From: Acidobacteriota bacterium
GTDB taxonomy: Bacteria > Acidobacteriota > Terriglobia > Bryobacterales > Bryobacteraceae
Length of the DNA stretch: 19,314 nucleotides
Assembly (NCBI GenBank): GCA_023436715.1
Contig: JAEZIJ010000245.1
Span: 1-19,314 of the forward strand
Direction: 5' to 3'
Both the position numbers and the translations under genes were made by a program. Below are positions 6,845 to 12,283 of this stretch, piece by piece. The notes under the pieces are model-generated. The model ran no database searches. It saw only the letters and a program-made list of their open reading frames with translations, and was not told the origin of the DNA. The first letter of the stretch is position 1. Every line of letters begins with the position of its first letter.

Positions 6845-7792
6845 TTATGAATCCAATTTCTGACCGGCGCGTGTGGCATCATGCTTGTTGCAGCCCGTGA
6901 CTGGATGAGCGTAGATTAGCCCGCGAGTTTGTGCGGCCTTTACCTTTGCATCAATCATTTCAGCCATCGTCAAGTGTTCCTCAAGGACGAGAACGAGGTC
7001 TTCTCCGTCTACGAGTACTGTCTTGATGGCCTTGCCCACCGTTAGGCTGCTCACCACTGGATTGCTAAATCCGTGAACAGACACGAAGATACCTCGACCA
7101 TACATCTTGCCCTCAATCTTGCCGGCGAACTGGTACAGAGGTTCATTGCTTGCTGCCTTGTCCTGCCACTTTGCCTCGATCAAGTAGTGTTCGCCGTCGA
7201 ATTTCAGGGCACCATCAATCTGTTCGCCATGGACGCGAAAAGGCTCGGTAGTTTCGAGATTCGAGTTCTTCGCGAGATCCATTAGGATTTTCTCGAATTT
7301 GTATCCGCGTGCTTGCGGCGAATCATGGCCATTATAGAGGCCGAGAAACTGGTCCCGTAGTTCCTGCATCGTCCGACTGGGCTTCTGTGCGGCCGATCGA
7401 GCTAGCTCGCGTCGCAGCCGATCCTGTTGGATCCGCGCATCACGAATCTCCTGAAGCTGGCGGAGGTGCTGAAGGCGCTGGTCGGCGGTCTTGCGGTCGA
7501 GCTTATGTAATTCGTCGAAATAATAGGGATCAAAATGCGACCAGATAAGTAGAGCCTGCAGCATTGCTCGAAACTGACCTAAGCCACCGTCGGGCAACGT
7601 CGAAAGGCGATCGAACACCTGATCGACAATCTTTGCTCGCGAGAGTTGGTCCAACTCGAAATTGGCTACGGACTCGACATCACTCTTCGTGCAGCCGTGA
7701 TCTAGAAAGAAGGAGACTATATCCTTGCGCGGCCAGAGCAAAGCCAGAATACAATCCTTCATGCACGCCTTGATATCGGATGGAAAACTCAT
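6845..7792 (-). CDS. PD-(D/E)XK nuclease-like protein with helical N-terminus
   Basis: The product has 315 residues from the ATG at 7792. The C-terminal half is a restriction-endonuclease-like fold: RGYKFEKIL with E167, then EQIDG with D193, and IEAKW with E206 and K208, forming the D-x12-ExK catalytic set. GRGIFVSVHGFS follows, as in Mrr-like nucleases. The N-terminal 90 or so residues are helical, and a charged coiled coil spans about 96-135. An in-frame GTG at 7804 is possible, but GGTGG sits eight bases before the ATG. The J-domain gene lies directly upstream in the same operon, ending next to that GTG. Base composition seems less GC-rich than in neighbouring genes, suggesting transfer. 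A DNA-cleaving defence role is inferred from the fold and the toxin-antitoxin neighbours; the N-terminal domain is not recognised. Confidence 0.75.
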   Translation of the reverse strand: MSFPSDIKACMKDCILALLWPRKDIVSFFLDHGCTKSDVESVANFELDQLSRAKIVDQVFDRLSTLPDGGLGQFRAMLQALLIWSHFDPYYFDELHKLDRKTADQRLQHLRQLQEIRDARIQQDRLRRELARSAAQKPSRTMQELRDQFLGLYNGHDSPQARGYKFEKILMDLAKNSNLETTEPFRVHGEQIDGALKFDGEHYLIEAKWQDKAASNEPLYQFAGKIEGKMYGRGIFVSVHGFSNPVVSSLTVGKAIKTVLVDGEDLVLVLEEHLTMAEMIDAKVKAAQTRGLIYAHPVTGCNKHDATRAGQKLDS

Positions 7793-7804
7793 CTCTTGCC
7801 CCAC

Positions 7805-8275
7805 CTAAAACGGGACGTCGTCCTCCAGAGGACCGTCCGCGAACACTGCGTGCGGTGTCCTCGTCTGACGTCCAAGTGGCTCCGGAATCCAAACAGCATT
7901 CTCAACAGGATCTTCCGTAAGGTTGTCGCAAAGGCGCTTCAAACAGTCGCGCGCTTCGGCTAGACGCCGTTGAGCCTCGTTGTCGCCGTGCTGATCTGGA
8001 TGATGTACTTTACTTAGCTGCCAGAACCCCTGCGTTACGATTTTCACTGCAAACTCTGAAACTGTTGGAATATGCTTCTTCGCCTTACCGCCCGATGCAC
8101 GCCGGGCTAGTTCCTCATGCACTGCGACTGCGATCAGGAGAGTGGCTCCGTCACTGGTGTCGTACGCGCCGGCGCTCAGTGGATATCTCTGTCCCAACGA
8201 TGACAAGAACTCGTCGGGAATCTCTGTTATGAGATATCCGGAGTATTCGCCGTAACCAATGGCAACCTGGACCAT
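7805..8275 (-). CDS. J-domain protein with DUF3820-like N-terminus
   Basis: This 156-residue protein has a short N-terminal region (IGYGEYSGYLITEIPDEFL) resembling the DUF3820-type fold. It is followed by a linker with KAKK and then by a compact J-domain at about 75-115 with the diagnostic HPD at 92-94 (KVHHPDQHGDNEAQRRLAEA). J-domains stimulate Hsp70 ATPases and deliver clients to them. The C-terminal tail (about 120-156) is acidic and proline-rich and may contact a partner. The ATG at 8275 lacks a Shine-Dalgarno sequence; a TAGAAT box on the minus strand at 8285-8290 lies so close that the message may be leaderless. The gene ends where the nuclease gene begins, so the two products are probably made together. 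A chaperone-assisted control of the nuclease is an inference. No canonical DnaJ zinc finger or G/F region is present. Confidence 0.75.
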   Translation of the reverse strand: MVQVAIGYGEYSGYLITEIPDEFLSSLGQRYPLSAGAYDTSDGATLLIAVAVHEELARRASGGKAKKHIPTVSEFAVKIVTQGFWQLSKVHHPDQHGDNEAQRRLAEARDCLKRLCDNLTEDPVENAVWIPEPLGRQTRTPHAVFADGPLEDDVPF

Positions 8276-8284
8276 TGTCGAGAT

Positions 8285-8290
8285 ATTCTA
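8285..8290 (-). promoter_or_regulatory. -10-like box before the J-domain gene
   Basis: Read on the minus strand this is TAGAAT, one mismatch from TATAAT. It lies nine bases from the ATG at 8275. Initiation would fall next to the start codon, in keeping with the missing ribosome binding site. No matching -35 was found. Confidence 0.3.
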
Positions 8291-8440
8291 CCGTATTACA
8301 GACCCAACGCATGGCAGGTCTTGATCTGTGCCGAGCCACTGTAGCAAAGGCTCCGCTTACGGAACCGGGCCGGACGGACTTCCTTCGGGAACGGCATCAG
8401 CCCTGTCTGCCGGTGGATTTCGATTCGGCACGGGCTTAGC

Positions 8441-8459
8441 TACAATAGACACGCGGAGG
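8441..8459 (+). promoter_or_regulatory. -10 box and ribosome binding site of hicBA
   Basis: TACAAT at 8441-8446 is a good -10 hexamer. GGAGG at 8455-8459 is a strong ribosome binding site five bases before the GTG at 8465 and decides that start. The -35 is not clear. HicB proteins commonly repress their own promoter, so this 8276-8464 spacer is the likely operator region. Confidence 0.45.
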
Positions 8460-8464
8460 TCAGC

Positions 8465-8677
8465 GTGCAGCGGCAGTTTGACGTCGTCATAGAACGCGAT
8501 TCGGAAGGCTATTACGTGGCTTCGGTCCCTCAGTTGCCCGGCTGCCACACCCAGGCGAAATCGCTCGACGAAGTGATGGAACGCATTCGGGAGGCGATCA
8601 GCTTGTGCCTGGAGGTTCAGGGTGCGCCATCGGACCTGGAGTTCGTGGGTATCCAGCGGGTCACAATCGCGGCATGA
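8465..8677 (+). CDS. hicB: HicB-family antitoxin
   Basis: This 70-residue antitoxin has the classic HicB opening, FDVVIERDSEGYYVASVPQLPGCHTQAKSLDEVMERIREAI, with the GYYVASVPxLPGC signature. It binds and blocks HicA, an mRNA-cleaving toxin. The start is a GTG at 8465 set by GGAGG just upstream; no ATG fits. The gene overlaps the downstream hicA by four bases (ATGA), which indicates translational coupling. The antitoxin-first order is one of the two known arrangements of this system. The C-terminus is short, without a recognisable helix-turn-helix, so autorepression would depend on the ribbon-like part or on the complex. The family assignment is strong. Confidence 0.9.
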   Translation: MQRQFDVVIERDSEGYYVASVPQLPGCHTQAKSLDEVMERIREAISLCLEVQGAPSDLEFVGIQRVTIAA

Positions 8678-8898
8678 GCAGAGCGCCTCGGATCACCGGG
8701 CACGATCTGATTCGTGCATTGAAGGGGCTTGGTTTCGCTGTGGTCCGCGTGAAGGGAAGCCACCATTTTCTGCGACACAATGACGGGCGCGCCACAGTCG
8801 TTCCGCTGCACGCTGGCGAAATCATCGGCCCCGGTCTGTTGCAGAAGATCCTTCGCGATTGCCGGATCAGCGCCGAGGACCTTGAGCGGCTGCTGTAG
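8674..8898 (+). CDS. hicA: HicA-family mRNA interferase toxin
   Basis: This 74-residue HicA has the double-stranded-RNA-binding-like fold: ITGHDLIRALKGLGF, then VRVKGSHHFLRH with the catalytic histidine H30 in the GSH motif, then VVPLHAGEIIGPGLLQKILRD and a final SAEDLERLL helix. HicA cleaves mRNA and halts growth when HicB is lost. The length and all conserved segments are intact, so the toxin should be active. Its ATG overlaps the hicB stop codon. Its stop codon lies only three bases from the stop codon of the convergent E1 dehydrogenase gene, leaving no room for a terminator, so read-through antisense transcription into either gene is possible. Confidence 0.92.
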   Translation: MSRAPRITGHDLIRALKGLGFAVVRVKGSHHFLRHNDGRATVVPLHAGEIIGPGLLQKILRDCRISAEDLERLL

Positions 8899-8901
8899 CT
8901 C

Positions 8902-11007
8902 TCACCACCCCAGCACCCGCTCCGCCTCCCGAATAACATCCTCCACCTGAGGCAAAATCTCATTCTCTAACTGCGGGTTATACCCAATCCAAGTATCCAA
9001 AGCAGCCACGCGCCCCACCGGAGCATCCAGATACTCAAACAACTCCCCCGCAATCCGAGCCGCGATCTCCGAGCCGTAGCCCCATGACAGGCAGTCCTCG
9101 TGCACGATCAGCACGCGGCTCGTCTTCTCCACGCTCGCCCGGATCGCCTCCCAGTCATACGGCGACAGGCTGCGCAGATCGATCACCTCGATCGTCGTGC
9201 CCGGCGTCCGCCGCTCGATCTGCGTCGCGGCCTGCAGCGATTTCTGCACCAGCGCGCCGTAAGTCACAATCGTCAGGTTCCGCCCCGTCTTCACCACGCT
9301 CGCCTTCCCGAACGGGATCATGTACTCCGGCCCCGGGTGCGGCGAGCGGTTGTACGGCTCGCGGTACAGTCGCTTGTGCTCCAGGAACATCACCGGGTCG
9401 TCCGATCGCAGCGCCGTGCGCAGCAGCCCACACGCGTCCAGCGCGTTCGACGGCATTACCACCCGCAGCCCCGGGATGTGCGTGAACACCACCTCGCCGC
9501 TCTGGCTGTGGTAAATCGCACCGCCGCCCAGATACCCGCCGATCGCCACCCGCACCACTGCCGGGCACGAGAAACCGCCGTTCGAGCGCCACCGCATGGT
9601 CGCCAACTCGTCGCGCAACTGCATCATCGCCGGCCAGATGTAATCGAAGAATTGGATCTCCGCCACCGGCTTCAGCCCGCGCGTCGCCATCCCGATCGCG
9701 CGCCCGATTATCGCCGCCTCCGCCAGCGGCGCGTTGAAGCACCGCCCGGAACCGAACTCGCGCTGCAATCCCGCCGTCGCCTTGAATACGCCGCCCTTGC
9801 CCTTTACCTGCGTCAGGTTCGCCTCGCGGCTGCAATCGGCCACGTCCTCGCCGAACACCACGATGCGCGGGTCGCGCCGCATCTCCTCTTCGAGCGTCAG
9901 GTTGATCTCGTCCACCATCGTCCGCGCGTCGCCGTCGAAGCGCGGATGCGTCGAAAACAGCGCCGACGCCGGGTCGACCTCGTCCGAATAGAGACGCGCC
10001 AGCGCGGAACCGCGCGGCGGACCGGGCGCGTGCAGAGCCTCCTCGGTCACCCGCTGCACCTCGATATCCAGCTCGTGTACGATCACCTGAAGCGCGTAGC
10101 GGTCCAGCACGCCTTCGCTCACCAGCCGCTCGGGGAACGTCAGCACCGGGTCGCGCGCGGCCTCCGCGGTTCGCTCCGCTTCCGATTTGTAAAGCCGCTC
10201 GTCGTCTGAGAGCGAATGCGAGTACGGGCGAATTGTTTCCGCGCGCACCAGCGCCGGGCCGTTGCGCTCGCGGCACCACTGGGCCGCCTCCTTCATCGCC
10301 GCCAGGCTCGCCACGAAATCCGTGCCGTCCACCTCGCGCACGAACAGCCCCGGGAACGACGCCACCAGCCGCGCGATATTCCCGCCCGCCGTCTGCTTCT
10401 CCACCGGAACCGAAATCGCGTAGTGGTTATCCTCTACGAGGAAGAGCACCGGAAGCCGCTCCAGGCACGCGACGTTCATCGCCTCCCAGAATTCCCCCTC
10501 GCTGGTCGCCCCGTCTCCACAGCTCACCAGCACCACTTCGTCGCTCTCCGGATGCAGTCTCCGCCCCGCGTCCGCGCACCCCACCCCTTGCAGGAACTGC
10601 GTGCCCGTCGGCGATGACGAGCTCACGATGTTCAACTGCGGCGCGCCCCAGTGCGAGGGCATCTGCCGCCCGCCGGACGCGATGTCCGCCGCCGCGCCCA
10701 CCGCCGAGAGCAGCATCTGCTCCGCCGTCACGCCCAGCATCAGGCACAGCGCACGGTCCCTGTAATACGGATAGAACCAGTCGTGCCCCGCGCGCAGCGC
10801 CACTCCCGCCGCCGCGCCGATCGCCTCGTGCCCCGCGCCGCTGATCTGGAAGAAGATTTTGTTCTGGCGCTTCAGAAGAATCTCGCGGTCGTCCAGCCGC
10901 CGCGACAGGTACATGACTCGGAACGCCCTGATCAGGGTCTCCGGATCGACTCCGCCAAGCCGCGCCGGCTGGTCACCGGCGACCTGGACTCTGGTGCGCG
11001 TAGCCAT
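8902..11007 (-). CDS. fused alpha-beta 2-oxo acid dehydrogenase E1
   Basis: This 701-residue protein joins the alpha and beta subunits of the thiamine-diphosphate-dependent E1 component. The alpha half (about 20-330) has the ThDP motif GDGATSEGEF (from 164) ending at N194 in EDNHY. The beta half starts near 360 (DARTMVDEINLTLEEE) and contains the glutamate that activates the cofactor in NAPLAEAAIIG (E430). E1 decarboxylates a 2-oxo acid and passes the acyl group to the lipoyl group of E2. The sequence resembles branched-chain (2-oxoisovalerate) E1, but pyruvate cannot be excluded. No E2 or E3 gene is nearby. The ATG at 11007 has GGGAGG about ten bases upstream. It is divergent from citrate synthase, which would consume the acetyl-CoA or propionyl-CoA that such enzymes produce. 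Confidence 0.93.
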   Translation of the reverse strand: MATRTRVQVAGDQPARLGGVDPETLIRAFRVMYLSRRLDDREILLKRQNKIFFQISGAGHEAIGAAAGVALRAGHDWFYPYYRDRALCLMLGVTAEQMLLSAVGAAADIASGGRQMPSHWGAPQLNIVSSSSPTGTQFLQGVGCADAGRRLHPESDEVVLVSCGDGATSEGEFWEAMNVACLERLPVLFLVEDNHYAISVPVEKQTAGGNIARLVASFPGLFVREVDGTDFVASLAAMKEAAQWCRERNGPALVRAETIRPYSHSLSDDERLYKSEAERTAEAARDPVLTFPERLVSEGVLDRYALQVIVHELDIEVQRVTEEALHAPGPPRGSALARLYSDEVDPASALFSTHPRFDGDARTMVDEINLTLEEEMRRDPRIVVFGEDVADCSREANLTQVKGKGGVFKATAGLQREFGSGRCFNAPLAEAAIIGRAIGMATRGLKPVAEIQFFDYIWPAMMQLRDELATMRWRSNGGFSCPAVVRVAIGGYLGGGAIYHSQSGEVVFTHIPGLRVVMPSNALDACGLLRTALRSDDPVMFLEHKRLYREPYNRSPHPGPEYMIPFGKASVVKTGRNLTIVTYGALVQKSLQAATQIERRTPGTTIEVIDLRSLSPYDWEAIRASVEKTSRVLIVHEDCLSWGYGSEIAARIAGELFEYLDAPVGRVAALDTWIGYNPQLENEILPQVEDVIREAERVLGW

Positions 11008-11050
11008 TCGCAGAGCGCCTCCCAGTCCAAGTGTAACCGAGAGTTACAGC

Positions 11051-11074
11051 GTGGGACAGGCCTCCTGGACTGTC
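11051..11074. repeat. REP-like palindrome, copy 1
   Basis: GACAGGCC, loop TCCT, then GGACTGTC: an eight-base stem with one mismatch, preceded by GTGG. It is one of three copies of the same element in this window, all in the same orientation. It lies between the divergent E1 and citrate synthase genes, and its right part (TGGACT at 11066-11071) could double as the -35 box of the citrate synthase promoter. Confidence 0.7.
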
Positions 11075-11093
11075 GGGTTTTCGGCGCTACAAT
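11066..11093 (+). promoter_or_regulatory. citrate synthase promoter
   Basis: TACAAT at 11088-11093 is a good -10 hexamer. TGGACT at 11066-11071, inside the REP-like palindrome, is a fair -35 with a 16-base spacer. The predicted start near 11100 leaves a short leader carrying AAGGGG before the ATG at 11119. That argues against the in-frame ATG at 11092, which would overlap the -10. Confidence 0.45.
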
Positions 11094-11118
11094 GGAGGCA
11101 GCAAAAGGGGCAAAAACC

Positions 11119-12249
11119 ATGAGCACCATGACTCCGCGGACCGCGGGACTCGAAGGCGTTGTGGCGGCAGACTCCGAAATCTGCTTCATCGACGGCGAAG
11201 CAGGCGTCCTCAGCTATCGTGGCTACAACATCCACACCCTGGCCGATAACGCCACCTTCGAGGAAGTCGTGTTCCTCCTCTGGCACGGTCGCCTGCCAAA
11301 CCACGCGGAACTGGATGACCTGAAAGCGGCGCTCGTTGCCAACCGCCCGCTCCCTCTGCCCGTGGTGGACTTCCTGGGCAAAGTGCCGCAGGCCAACCCG
11401 ATGGACGTGCTCCGCACCGCGGTCTCCATGCTCAGCCTCTACGATCCGCTCGCGGGCGATAACACCGGGGAAGCCAACCTCCGTAAGGCCGAGAGGCTCA
11501 TGGCGCAGACCGCCACCATCCTCACCACGTTCGACCGTCTGCGCAATGACAAGACTGCCGTCCAGGGCGACCCCAAACTCGGATTCGCCGCCAACTTCCT
11601 CTACACGCTCACCGGAAAGAAGCCGGATGAGCTCATGGAGCGCGCCTTCGACGTCGCTCTCACCCTCCACGCCGATCACGAGTTCAACGCATCCACCTTC
11701 GCCGCGCGCGTCACGGCCGCCACCCTCTCCGATATGTATTCGGCCGTCACCTCGGCCATCGGCGCGCTTAAAGGCCCGCTGCACGGCGGCGCCAACCAGG
11801 ACGTTATCCGTCTCCTGATCGAGGCCGGCGGCACCTCCCAGGCGCTGAAGCTCATCCGCGACCGCCTCGGGTTGAAGGTCAAGGTTCCGGGCTTCGGCCA
11901 CCGCGTCTATCACACGGAAGACCCGCGCGCGACGCACCTCCGTGTCCTCTCCGAGGAACTCGGCCGCCGCACCGGCCACCAGACCCTGTTTGAGACCTCG
12001 CGCGAAATTGAGCGCACCGTCAAGGAGCAGAAGGGACTGAACGCCAACGTCGATTTCTACTCGGCTTCCACTTACTACTCCCTCGGCATCCCGGCCGATA
12101 TGTTCACGCCGGTCTTCGCCGTGAGCCGCATGTCCGGCTGGACCGCCCACATCATGGAGCAGTACCGCAACAACCGGCTGATTCGCCCCCGCGCTGACTA
12201 CAAGGGCCAGCCCGACGGCCAGCCCTGGGTCCCCATCGACAAGCGCTGA
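11119..12249 (+). CDS. gltA: citrate synthase (or 2-methylcitrate synthase)
   Basis: This 376-residue enzyme condenses oxaloacetate with acetyl-CoA. The catalytic triad is visible: H222 in GPLHGGANQ, H261 in VPGFGHRVYHTEDPR, and D312 in NVDFYSAS. The HADHEFNAST substrate-loop segment is at 184-193. The length of about 375 residues is typical of the short bacterial type that includes 2-methylcitrate synthases. No prp genes are present to decide between these roles, so citrate synthase is the default. An upstream in-frame ATG at 11092 is possible, but AAGGGG about nine bases before 11119 and the promoter position favour 11119. The gene is flanked on both sides by copies of the GACAGGCC palindrome, the downstream one beginning at its stop codon. 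Confidence 0.93.
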   Translation: MSTMTPRTAGLEGVVAADSEICFIDGEAGVLSYRGYNIHTLADNATFEEVVFLLWHGRLPNHAELDDLKAALVANRPLPLPVVDFLGKVPQANPMDVLRTAVSMLSLYDPLAGDNTGEANLRKAERLMAQTATILTTFDRLRNDKTAVQGDPKLGFAANFLYTLTGKKPDELMERAFDVALTLHADHEFNASTFAARVTAATLSDMYSAVTSAIGALKGPLHGGANQDVIRLLIEAGGTSQALKLIRDRLGLKVKVPGFGHRVYHTEDPRATHLRVLSEELGRRTGHQTLFETSREIERTVKEQKGLNANVDFYSASTYYSLGIPADMFTPVFAVSRMSGWTAHIMEQYRNNRLIRPRADYKGQPDGQPWVPIDKR

Positions 12250-12273
12250 GTGGCACAGGCCTCCCGGCCTGTC
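12250..12273. repeat. REP-like palindrome, copy 2, likely terminator
   Basis: ACAGGCC (12255-12261), loop TCCC, GGCCTGT (12266-12272): a perfect seven-base stem preceded by GTGG. It begins at the citrate synthase stop codon and lies between two convergent genes only 34 bases apart. It is the only structure there that could end or protect either transcript. Confidence 0.7.
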
Positions 12274-12283
12274 CGTGGCGCAC

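Noticed and set aside
6751..6863. Open plus frame after the hicA remnant
   Set aside because: No start of its own, overlaps the end of the convergent nuclease gene, and shows no HicA GSH motif.
9100..10209. Long plus-strand open frame opposite the E1 gene
   Set aside because: It is rich in arginine, histidine and alanine, lacks any family motif, and mirrors the codon pattern of a strongly supported E1 gene; it is a GC-driven antisense frame.
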